A program made the translations under genes and the position numbers. DNA of 64,000 nucleotides, from assembly GCA_018398805.1 (NCBI GenBank), contig JAGFBZ010000817.1, positions 2,784,501 to 2,848,500 on the forward strand, read 5' to 3'. Source of the stretch: Hirundichthys speculiger (lineage: Eukaryota > Chordata > Actinopteri > Beloniformes > Exocoetidae). Below, piece by piece: positions 1-11,600 of this stretch. The stretch's first letter is position 1; each line of letters begins with the position of its first letter. The notes under the pieces are model-generated. The model ran no database searches. It worked only from the letters and a program-made list of their open reading frames with translations, and was not told the DNA's origin.

Positions 1-299
1 TCTCATCGTACAAATATTTGATTTTGAAAAAGGACAAAAAAAGTATCTACTCACCACAAGCAGGTATGCTTTCATGCTTTGTTTTCAGGATTGGTGCTTT
101 CAACCAGGTATGAAACCAGTCGGTGATATTCAGCATAAAGTTCACGGTTTAAGTTGTTCAGGGATGACCACTTGAAGTCCAAACTGGCCGTGTTGCTATC
201 CACAAATGGGCATTTACTCCCTACAAATGTGTAGCTGATGAGTTTGTAATATCAGTTCATCTACCGGATACTTAGAGTAGAATTCAGTTGTGAGAAAAT

Positions 300-1065
300 A
301 GTGAAAGGTAAGTAGGAACCTAATTACACTTGATGGCCACCTGGTCAGTACCAGGTCAGACCCTCTTTTACCTTTAGACCTGCCATAAACACCCGGAAGG
401 TGCTCTACTAGATTAAAATCTGGTGACTGTGGAGGCTGTTTGAGAACAGTGACCTCATTGTCATGTTCAAGAAACCATTTTGAGATGGTCTGAGCTTTGT
501 GAGGTGGACTTATCCATCAGGGTACACTGCACATGAAGGAATGGGGACAGTCCTCTAGTATGCTGTGGTATTAAAACAATGGGTGCTTTAAAGGGGCCGA
601 GAGATTGTCCCCCACACCATTGTACCAGTACCAACAGCCTGCACACAAGGCAGGATGGTTTCATGCTTGTTATTTGTGTCAAATTGCACCCGTCTAATCT
701 GAATGTCACAACAGAAACTGAGACTCATCGGAAGAGCCTACAGTTTCCAATTTTCCATTGTCCAACTTTTGTGAACTTGTGAGAACTGCAGCCTTAGTTT
801 TCAGCTGACGGGACTGACACCAGGTGTGGTCCTCACCTGCTGTAGACCATCTGCTTCAAGGTTTGACAGGTTGTGCGTTCAGCTGTGTTCTTTGGCACAC
901 AAGTGGTGGTTTGAGTTACCTTTCTCTTTCTATCATCACAAACCAGTCTGACCATTCTCCTCTGGCATCATCAAGTATTTTTTTGACACGCTCATTTTTT
1001 AGATCATTCTCTGTAAACCTCAGAGATGGTTGTGTGTGTGAAAATTCCTGCAGATTCTAAAAACC
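300..1065 (-). mobile_element. Degenerate Tc1/mariner-like transposon
   Basis: The stretch reads, on the minus strand, like a widespread teleost Tc1-type element: phrases such as 'aggtgctctactagatt', 'catgttcaagaaacca' and 'aaccagtctgaccattctcctctggcatca' (positions about 940-970) occur in the usual order. The transposase frame is broken by many stops and deletions; only short pieces of 60-80 codons stay open. I could not fix either terminal repeat, so the ends are approximate. Assignment rests on recalled family resemblance, not on a database match. Confidence 0.6.
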
Positions 1066-4000
1066 CCAAGGGTCGCACCACATTCATGCAGGTTAACAAA
1101 GAAATTACAATTAGCAGTGTACATTTATTCAACCAAATAGCTTCAGTAAATTGAATAAAACCTTTCTTCAGATGCTTTTAAGTGTAAGGAATCAGCTATC
1201 TTTTATCCCCATCCAGCCCCTCTGCTGGTCCAGACTCCCATCACTCTGGTTTCTTAATCCGGTCTTCTCTGTTCAGGACTCAGAACTGTGTTAGCAGGAG
1301 TTCACCTCTAGTTGCCATTTCTTATCATTTATATGAATTACCATTGATGCGCTCAAGCAGTGAGCAGACATTGGCATGGGGACGGAGAAAACAGGGCCTT
1401 GAATGAGGCAAATGTCCTCATCTATCATCACAATATAGAGGCCTCAGTGGAGCGCAACCGTGGTCTGCAGCGGGCAAATGCCCAGGAAAAGCAGATGGAG
1501 AGAGGACGGGGCTGGACTGATTTATTATCTGGTCTTTGTTTATCTGAATGTCTGGTTTTTTTTAATTTATTTATTTACTTATTTTGTTGATTTAATCTGT
1601 ACCACCTGTGGTTTTTTTGTTGTTTGAAAACAGTAGTTGCAGATAATGTGTTGCTGTCCTGATTAGCAGACCGAACAGATACAGTACATTTGTTCTTTGA
1701 GGAACAACAAAATCTTATACATAGAAACTGAAAGTTTCAGAGAAGTGTTTGTTTTTGTTTTATTTTTTTAGACTCTTCTGCTTTGATCTTTCTTGTACAT
1801 TTCAGTGCATGCTAAGCGTTTGTCTGTTGTCCGCAGGTCGCATACCTGAGACTGTGAGGTTGGAGGACAAAGCCAGTCTGTCACTCATCGTTCTTGGAAG
1901 AGAATTAAAGAAGACCTGGACCAAGCTAAATGAGCTTGTTTGTGTACTGTTTCTATGTTATAAGGGACGTATTCAAAAGAATACTTTTTTCTGTGCTTAG
2001 GAGCATGTATTTGGATGTCTGAAGCCAAAAAGTCAATCAAAACCCAACCCTGTCACTGAGTTTTGGCAGCCTGAGTTTAGAACATTCGTTGAGCCGTTCA
2101 CATTTGCAGGATATTATGATGTCACAGTCTCTCCATCTTTACCTTCACTTCATGCAGCATTTTCCCCTCCTCTTTCGTGTGTAACACAAAGCTGTAACAC
2201 CAATTTCAAAATTGTTTCAAGTGAATGGAGCTATCAAGACAAACACACGCACAAAAAAAAAAAAAAGGAACTGTTTTACTTTGTCTTTGGTATTTTGACC
2301 AAAATTTGTCAGACATTTCATTAAGACCTCAGGACATTGCATCAACTTCTGAAAAAAGGTCATACGTCTCCTTTAAGGCACAGATTCGGTTCATTGTGGG
2401 GAAGAGGCTTGCTGCAGAGGGAACAGCAGAAAGCATGCAGTATCTTGTCAAACATGTTACTTTGTGGTTCGTGGTTGTAGCCGTGGAAACAGGATGTTGG
2501 TGATGCAGAACTGGGAGGTTGTTGGAACAGATTTGTCCGTGATCAGATTAATTTTTGTAATTTTGTTTCAAATATACCTTTAAGTTGTACTTTTTTTCAC
2601 TTTATCTTAAAAAAATATAAATGAATACATGTTTGAATACAAACATGATTAAGTTCTTATTTTTTTTTAAATTTTTTTTTTATTCTTTTTTTATTTGTTT
2701 TTCTTAAGAGATGCTGCTCCCTTCCAGCAGACTGGAAAAAGAAAAGCAGCGTTTCTTTGTATGTGTGGGACAATGTTCTTCCCTTAGCTCTCGATCAAAA
2801 CTTTAGATTTAGACGCTGGGTGCAGCAGTGCGTCCTCCACCTGAGTAAAAATTACATTTTATGGAAGGAGATGACGTTTTCTGTAATTGAAGGTTTTTTT
2901 TAATTTATTTTTTTGTTTTTCTAGACTAAATATGATCAGCAGTATTTCTGCTCAATTATAGATGCAGCAAGCCCTTTTCATGCAATGCAATATTTAACTG
3001 AAAATAAAACATTGACAGCAAATTAAACTGGTAATATTTATTTCATTTTATAGCTCGTGTTGAAGTTAATGCCAGAAAGATGTTTTAGAAATAGCTGGAG
3101 CTGCTGCATTTTTACACCTGAGTTACATCATCTGCTTTTGTAAAGGCACACAAAGCTTTTGGGAGCATAGAGGAACTCGAGGTTTCAAAGCAAAAATGCT
3201 TTCAATTCCTGCTTAATATGCAGCAGTTCAACAGTTCAGGGTCCCCATTTGTCGTATCCTTTGTTTTTAGAAGAAGCCAAATGTTTTAGAAGGTATCACA
3301 TCTTGACTGCAGCTTTGCCAGTTTCACACCCGGGGCCTCTTTCAGATAGTGGGTTTTGTGCAAACTGTGTATGAAATGAGGGAAAATCTGGGTTTTCTGT
3401 TTCACAAAGTGAGAACCTGTGAAACAGAAAACACAAGTAACTTGAAACCTGAGAAAAAGGGTTAAATCAACCCCATTTCAGAAACTGAGGTAATTTATAC
3501 TTGGAGTCTTACAGTGGTAATTTACTTTGTGAACATACGTTTTTCTGTCTACTCCTCCAATAATCTGAAAAAACCTGAAACATGTTTAACTATGACAGGT
3601 TCTTTTAATGAGTAACGAGACCAAATTAGCATCAGGGAAATTACAACGAAGGATCTAAATAGATTATTTGGCAGATTTCAGTGATTTTTGCTGGAGCAGT
3701 ACCATCTTTCTGCAGAGTTGCACATGCATGATCCTGTGATATGTGCATCGCAAATATCACCCTTCATATGCCTTTATTTTGCAACAAAGGCATTGGGTTG
3801 TTTTATTTATTATGCTTGACATTGCCTATTAGAAAGAGAACAGTATGCAGAACTGTGAGAAAAGTCCCCTGGCTCTTCCTTTTTTCTTTTTTTTTTAATC
3901 CTGGCCACAAAGAACAATTTTACAGGATTTCAGGTACCTTTAGTAATTTAGACATTGATGCCATAAATGATTTACAGTAATATTTTTTTAAAGCATCCTG

Positions 4001-4798
4001 CTCCCACCTCTGTGAGTAAAGAAATTTCCTTTTATGATTTTTTTAATGTGATTGGATGTATTGACCGCCCATATTCCCACTGAAACTCCTTGAATAATTT
4101 TTCTTTTACCAAGGTGAAATGTTATTAAAGTGAAAGACAACTATGAGTCTCTTAGGTTAAAATTGCCTGTCTGAATTCTGTTTCTATACCTCAACTGCTT
4201 CCAATTGTTCATTTTTGTTAGTTTTTTCTCTTGACATATAATATCCCTACACTCCATCACCTGCGACTCAGGGCACAATGTAACAGTCATTAAATGTTTA
4301 AACTACACATTCCCTCGCTCTGCAATTTCTCCCACACCAGCTCTCTTTTCTTCACTGCTGCAGCCGTTTGACTTTTCCGCTGAAAGGTGTGCTCAAATTT
4401 GCTTTATATTGCAATAAAAGGTCTAATAATAAAGATGAAAGGTTGGAGGATTTCTTCTGTTGTAACTTGACGTTGCCATAGTGAATCACAATGGAGCTTC
4501 ATTGATGTCTTTTTATATTTGTGATGCAGGTGCTTAACTCGGAGTGAACATACTGAGTTGACAGTACCTACTTATCCCCATCTGAAACCAAAAACAGACC
4601 TCATGGTTTGTCGACTTGTTTTTTTTAACTCTGTTTGTTGAATCTCCTCACTGAAACGGCGCCTGGAAAATATTTGCTCTCGTGCCTTGTTCTTGGTACA
4701 CAATCAGAAAAAGAAGTTTGTTCAGTCAGTGCATTATTGAAATAAGCGAACGCTGAGGTCAAGAATAGTTAAGCTCCTGAAATGGCTTTTTCATTTCA
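1066..4798. other. Non-coding stretch, no gene seen
   Basis: Open frames here are at most about 90 codons, low in complexity and without recognisable domains. The stretch holds several T- and A-rich runs (around 1556, 2250, 2660 and 2895) and one strong hairpin described separately. I see no splice-flanked exon that matches a known protein. Confidence 0.6.
3392..3432. repeat. Perfect inverted repeat (15-bp arms, 11-nt loop)
   Basis: Positions 3392-3406 (gttttctgtttcaca) are the exact reverse complement of 3418-3432, separated by 11 bases. Flanking sequence ('gaaaatctggg', 'aaacctgagaaaaa') is also partly self-complementary in style, which suggests the core of a palindromic MITE rather than a functional RNA. 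No target duplication was identified. Confidence 0.7.
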
Positions 4799-5165
4799 AC
4801 TACAACCCCAGTTTCCAAAAATGTTGGGACACTATGTAAAATGTAAATAAAACCATAGTGGAATGATTTGTAAATCTCATAAACCCATGTTATATTCCCA
4901 CTAGAACATAAAGAACATCAGATTTTACCATTTTGTGGAAAATATTAGCTCATTTTAACTCTGATGCTCCTTTTATATCCCAGTCATGTTGCCAGTTAAC
5001 CTAATTAGTTGTCAAATGCTCCTCCATTTGTTTTTGATTTGTTACAATTACTTTTCCAGCCTTTAGTTGATACTGTTTCACCTTTGAGATGTGTTGCTGC
5101 CATCCAAAATCAAAATGAACTAATATTTTCTCTAAAATGGTAAAATGTCTGATATGTTGTCCAGT
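4799..5165. mobile_element. Internally deleted Tc1-like element with long terminal inverted repeats
   Basis: It starts at a TA dinucleotide with 'caaccccagtttccaaaaa', a well-known teleost Tc1-type terminus. The left arm segment 'attttaccattttgtgga' (about 4922-4940) returns inverted at about 5131-5150 (ctctaaaatggtaaaat), so both arms are long inverted repeats with little between them. The central part (cagttaacctaattagtt onward) is shared, in the opposite orientation, with the copy at 33.9-34.5 kb. No transposase frame remains. Confidence 0.75.
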
Positions 5166-6988
5166 CCCTTACTCAGTTACTATTTTTCTCATCCATGTTC
5201 CCTCTTTTTTGGTTCATTGGACCTCTCTGTCATGATGAACAGGCTGAGAATAGTAAGCCATTGCTTAGGTTAAGATAAAATCTCAACTGCTTTCTGCTTT
5301 CAGCAGTTTCATGAAGCTATTCTTTCAGAGAACCTCTGAGTTTTTATTGGCGACCCTCAAGACACTGATTTTTATCATTTGACTATAATAGTTGGCAGAG
5401 AACCATCGCTCCCAGGAAGGCAGAAGACTGTTGAAGACATTGAGATCTTGACATTTAGCTGAAAGTTGTGCTGCGCCTCACTGAACCGCTAACATGTTTG
5501 CTGAGCCTTTGTCTTGTTTCTGTGTTAGAAAGGTGTAATATTTGTAGACACGCATGCATCAGTAAATCAGGATGAGATCATTTGTTTACCAGCAAAACTG
5601 CTCAATGAGCCCATCCAGCTGGGTGAAACAAAATGGTGTTTTACACATTATTCTGGGGCTGCTGATAGCCACACCTCTACTTTATGCCCCATAAACACAG
5701 CATCCAGTCTGCATATGTCATCTCTGAAAATCAGTGCTGCATAATATCTGCCTGCATGTCTATTTTTACAAGCTCCTGGCAGGAATGAGGGGGGACATTT
5801 CTACTGTGGACGGCATGTCTGGATCTGCTGAATGCTGATGCAGCAGGTGACAATTGCTTTTAAAAAATACAAAGAGGTATTGTGCCCACTGAAGCGGCAA
5901 AGCAGAGGGTGAAATGGCTAATTAAATACATCCAATGCTGAACCATCAAGTGTTTCTCATTTCCCTCTGCCCTTTCTCCACAAGTGCAAATGAAGCAGGC
6001 TCTAAATAAGCCATTATATTCAAGCCAGCTGAGCAGAAGGAGCTATGCTGGCTGCTGCCGCTGTTATGCACAAACTAACACACAAACCCAGAAACCTTGA
6101 AGAGTCGAAGACTCTCTTTGTCCTCTTTTCCTTGGTGATAGATACTAGAAGTGCCAAATTACAGTAAAAGTTCTTGGTCAGTACTCTGCTGCGTGCTGAC
6201 ACTGTGCGGTTCATTAGCCTTTTCAGACACTTCTGTCATGAAAAATATCAGCCTGAGTAAAGATCTACTACATATTCTTCTACATATCTTGCCCATAGTT
6301 GGAGGATGGTTTTTGCTGTCCCTTCTTTTATATGTGCTGCTAATGTGCTATAGCAGAAGACCAATGATAAACTGTCATCAAGTGTGCTCTTCAAGATATT
6401 CTCTAAAGGCATGCTTTGCTCTTTTTTCATAAGTAGGTACAGTTTCCTAAGTCTTAATGAAATGTCTGAGACATGCTTTGGTATCAATACCACAGAGATG
6501 CACTAGAACAGCACTCTTTGCAACCATAGATTTACATCACTGTTCAAAGAAGCCGGTTTTAGAGGCTGGAGTCCTGCACTTCACTCTGCTCCTCTGCCCT
6601 CCTCTGCAGGGTTTGGCTCTTTAGAAATCAGTGTTAGCTTTACACTGCTTACTCCCAAAGTACACCAAATGCTGCATGATGTGAAGCTGAGTAGACATAA
6701 AGATATGAAAGTTAGATCATTCTGTTCTGATCTGGATCTGTGATGTCACAGTGTCCTTCAGATTTAAATGGTTCACTGAAAGATATTCTTTTAGGCTTTT
6801 ACCCCCAAAGCCCTCAGAGTTATTGATTTATTTCTTCCTTCAGATAATCAACATTAACCTAGTGATTTGAAAATTAAAGCCAAATAATAAAACAATGTTA
6901 TCCCTTCTATTTTTTTTCTCTTAACATCCAACAGCATTGAATCCACCTGTGGATCCAAAATTAAATGTGCTTGTCAGGCTTTGCTATG
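5166..6988. other. Non-coding stretch, no gene seen
   Basis: No frame above about 95 codons and no protein motif. The part from about 5740 to 6060 is of higher complexity and lacks obvious repeat character, so it could be unique or conserved non-coding sequence; that is only a guess from composition. Confidence 0.5.
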
Positions 6989-8352
6989 TACAGTTGTGTT
7001 CTGAATAATAGCAGTATGTTTTAGAAAGTGAGTAAAGCTCAAATTCCTTATAAAGCTTTTATTTCCATCCATGTACTACTAAATATATACCATGTACCAT
7101 CTACATACATTGGGAATACTGCATATTTTATTCCAGATCAAAACATGAAAAAAATTTGACATTTGTTTTTACTTTATAGAAAAGGGAATAACTAATGTTC
7201 TACAAATATTTAGTTGTAGAACCACTGTTTCTGTTCTTCATGGAGTCAACCAGCTTCTGGCACCTGTAAACAGGTATTCCAGCCCAAGACGCTTGGACTG
7301 CATTCCACAATTCCTCCAGCATTTCTTGGTTTTGCTACAGAAACAGTATTTTTGATGTCGAATCAAGGTCCAGGGACTGGTCTGGCCACTCTATAACGTT
7401 AATTTGGTTGGTCTGGAACCAAGATGCTACTGCTTACTAGTGTGTTTGGGGTTGTTGTGTTGTTGCATTTCCTCTTCAGCATAAGACAACATGACCTCTT
7501 CAAGTGATTTGATGTCTTCAGAACTGATCCATGATCCCTGGTATGTGATAAATAGGCCCGACACCGTAGTATGAGATATTATGATGCTTGTGCCACCATG
7601 CCTCACTGTCTTGTACTGTGGTTTGAATTCAGTGTTTGGGGGTGGTCTGACAAACTGTCTGCAGCCCCTAGACCCAAAAACAACAATCTTGCTTTCGTCA
7701 GTTCACAGAATGTTCCACCATCTCTCCTTATCCCAGTCAATGTGCTCTTTGGCAAATACATTGTTTTTTCATCAATAGGACTTTGCTGAGGCTTCTTGCT
7801 GATATCTTGGCTTCATATAGGGGTATTCTAGTTGTTCAAGTACTCACAGGTAACTTTAGATCTTCTCTGATCACCCTGGAGTTGGTCATTGGTTGAGTCT
7901 TTGTCATTTTGGCTATTCTTCCATCCATTTGAAGGGTAGGTTTTTGTGTTCTTCCATGTCTTCATAGTTTTGGTTGGCATTTTAAAACATTTGAGATGAT
8001 TTTAGCTGAGCAGCCGAACATTTCATTGCATTTCTTTATATGTTTTCCCCTCAACATTCAACTATTTAATCAAAGTAGGCTGGTCCTCTGAGCAATGTCA
8101 AAAAGGGCCCATTTTACTCAAATTTTCAGAGAAATGCACTGTTACCAGCATGTGCAACAATTGTGGCTTTCCTGTTTGAATTAGGGCTACTCTGTTTTTT
8201 ATTTATTTTATTTTTTTACAGAATGACTGACCTCACTAACTGAACTCCACACTGCTTTTTTTCTTGAACAGCCTAATAGTCCTTTTTCTTCACTTTCTGT
8301 GAAGTAATAACAAATTTGATCATTTTTTTTCTTCATGTTTTGATTTGGAAGA
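6989..8352 (-). mobile_element. Degenerate Tc1-like transposon with transposase remnants
   Basis: The left end is TA plus 'cagttgtgttctgaataata', a familiar fish Tc1 terminus. Read on the minus strand, 7370-7740 encodes broken transposase pieces, including a HGG(T)S-like stretch and a degenerate version of the 'QQDNDPKHTS' catalytic box (seen as QQHNNPKHTSK near 7450), followed by 'SRPTKLTL'. Sequence at 8281-8351 is an imperfect inverted copy of 7130-7175, marking the right arm. Multiple stops and frameshifts make it inactive. Confidence 0.75.
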
Positions 8353-8401
8353 AAATTATTTGGAACATAACACCATTGTGGTTAGAGCCTTGTGTTAAAA
8401 T

Positions 8402-8681
8402 TAAGGCTGTCAGACGATTACATTTTTTAAATCGCCATTAATCAAAAGATTTTCATAGTTAACTTGCGATTAATCGCACATTAATCACATTTTTTAAATG
8501 TTCTGTTTATCTATCCATCCATCCATCCATCATCTATACCCATTTTGTCTTATACAGGGCCACGGGGATATGTTTTTTTTTTTTAAAGCCTTTAGTTTGA
8601 AAATCGGAAGTCCACCAATGCTGCGACGTTAAACAGAATTTGCGTTAACGCATTATTTACGCGTTAACTTTGACAGCCCTA
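8402..8681. mobile_element. hAT-type MITE with perfect 8-bp target duplication
   Basis: The ends are taaggctgtca and, at the right, tgacagcccta (reverse complement tagggctgtca), giving inverted terminal repeats. The element is flanked by gttaaaat at 8394-8401 and again at 8682-8689, a perfect 8-bp duplication as expected for hAT insertion. There is no coding capacity. A short (atcc)n run at about 8511-8530 followed by 'cagggccacggggata' looks like a fragment of the dispersed repeat at 33.5 kb, inserted or captured inside. Confidence 0.85.
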
Positions 8682-8689
8682 GTTAAAAT

Positions 8690-11600
8690 GTGAACCTTCT
8701 CATATGCTACTATATGAAAATAAGGAATACAATCAGTTTATTTGATAGAAATTTAAAATATGTGACAAAACATGGGTTTTGATGAGAAAGGTCTAGCAAG
8801 AGAAGAAGCAAGGCAACAATTCAGTTGTTGGAAGAAGCTGCTACATAGTTTTAAAGATGTACTCTACAAACATCATGGTGTACTAGATGAAAATAACCCA
8901 AAGCAAGAGATGGTTATTTCACAGAGCCTTTTAGAAAGTCCTCTATTAAAAGCGTGAAAAAAAAAAGAAAATGTAAGCCACTAACAAAGTACTCTCAGTA
9001 GATGACTGGTTAAGATAAGACATGTCTATCAACGTCACAAGTAAAACTTGAACCAGTCATATTAACCAAACAAAACATGAAAACGTGCAGTGAGTAGAAG
9101 ACACCGTTGGTGACTGCCATCACACCAGTAGCCTACAGCTAAAAGAAAAGATTGTTGATCAGTGCAAACCTTTATGGTTTGGCCACAAGCAGATAGTTTG
9201 GAAGAGTCCTGAAATGATTTCTGTGATTTGTGGTGGCTTCTCTGAATCTGTGGAATAGTTTATCTTTCCACATGTGCTGCAGACATATTCAAGACTCTCC
9301 TCTGCTCCTTCGATTTCAGCTCAAGTAGAATATGACACCCAATCAGTCCATCTACTGTGCTGTGCTGTTTTTCTATATTGTTGTCCTAGCTGTTAAAAAA
9401 CCATAATGCTTCAGTTCCAAGGAACTCTTTCGTAAGGATTGCTTAAGTTTTTAACCGACTGCAATATTTCACTGCTGAAAAACAAACTTTCTATGCTCCA
9501 GTCCTCAGATTTGTAGCTGTTCATGTCTTCACCTGGCCCCTCTGTGACTTTTTTTTATCATCAGAGATAAATGTCCATTAAAACCAGGCTTGACATCACA
9601 CATATGGAATGACCAAGTTTATGAACGAACAGCATGAATTTCAAATTGGATTTTCCAGGTCTTTGCCTTTACTAATGTGTTTGATATCATTTTTGGATTA
9701 AGCGGGACAGCGATGTGTGAGATTACGGCATGGCAAGAGTAGAAAGAAGGAAATTCTGTTGGGAGAGGTCAGGTTATAAAGCTTGTCTCATCTCTGAGAG
9801 GAAATGAGGCATTAGATCGAGTTCCCATTTTAGTCACCCAGCACTAATGGGTCATCTATCCTAAAAATCTTGGAATCATTCTGCAAAAGATCTGCAAAGG
9901 GAAGGATCACAGCATCTTTGTTCTGTTCACTCCTCAAATCAGCCTGAGGGGGAAAAGTAAAGTCAAGAAGCCTGATGATGGATACAAACCCTCCATTCAG
10001 CATTTTCATCTGACTGCAAAGTTGTGCTTATGATCTGGTCATGGTTATGAAAATCCTGGATCATTGCCTGACTCTGCTCTCTGCTTTGAAAGCAGATTTT
10101 TTTTTCCATTACTGTAGCTATTGATATAATTGGTTTCCACTTTATAAGCCTGATATCGTCACTAAAAGGCTGAACTGACTTTCAGAGTTAAACAATACAA
10201 CAGTACAAAACAATATCTCCCTATTTTCTATTATATGAAAAAGTTTTTGTCACTTTTTGCTGAAATATCTAAATGAATTATTGGTTGGAATGTTCTAATG
10301 TTTCATTCATGGATAGACTTTGATGGTCTGCAGAGGATAAATTACTTCTGTTTAATGCCACTAGCAGCAGGTCAAACATTTCACTGGTGCTGAGTATCAA
10401 ACAAATGATCTGTGATAATACATTTGACAGACATTTGTTACATGCCTGACTACGTTTGATTAGGGTGTTCTTTATAAGGTCCCGCTGTGAGCTCTGTCTG
10501 AGAAACCATCAGCTACAGTCTGATAACTCTGGATCTGAGAGAAGGAGTGAGTTTATCTGTGTGTCCAGTGCAGCTGGCTGATATCCCAGTTACAGAGAAT
10601 AGATATGGGCCAAAACATCCTGGTCTCTGTGCAATTATATATTAGATACATTTTTTTAAAGAAAAATAATTACAATCAATAACAATTACCAACAAATGAA
10701 ACCTGAATGAATCCAGAGGGTGAAACTCTGTAGTAAAAACTAAGTAGGCTATGTGCTTAGACAAATAAATGCCACATATTTATGGTTTGTAGCAACTGTG
10801 GTTAAATACAATTAATTTGGCCTCTCAGTCTGTTGCATTTAAATTTAAATCTCTGAACTGGTGTGTAGTCTTCAATAACTCTGGTGTTGAATTTGAACTT
10901 GGCTCTTCACAAAATGCATCATATCGTTATTTCTCACAAATCAATGTAGACAGCCCTTGTTAAAATTCTGTACTGGAGTAAAGATATATTTAAGATGATG
11001 AAAGTATTGCAGTCAGGTTGCCGGTTGTTAGGTTGTCAGTTAGGTTGCTAGATACAAAACTGATATAATTTACTTGTTTGACGCTAAGTGCACTGTTGTA
11101 GGCTTATCCCTAACATTAAAGTGTTTGATTGCCTTAAATACTAATCCACTGAATCATGGAGACCTGGTTTCAGATCAGCCCTAAAGATTCTGAACAATTC
11201 AGTTCAGTTCAATTCACTGGTCGGACCAGTCAAACCTGCCATTACTGCTGCATTTGTGGCTTTTGGAAGACACGAAAACTTCCAGTTTTGAAAATGGTAA
11301 CAATGCCGAACTCTCACTGATTCAGAAGGCACTGATTTATCACGAAGGTAAAGACAAAACAGGGAAGAATGTTGACATGCTGAACCTCACCAGTAAATAC
11401 TGTCATTTTGGCAAGGAGACCATCGACACTGATGAAGAGATGAGTGGGGATTCTGTTCACTTTGTCTGGAATAACTAGAGGAAACCATAGCGCTGAGATG
11501 CGCAGGTCTTGTAAAGCCCCAGTCGAATCTGAGTTCTGCCCCCTTACGTCCCCTCTTATGTCATCTGTTACAGGAACTTATTTGTGCGTTCTGGGCGTCA

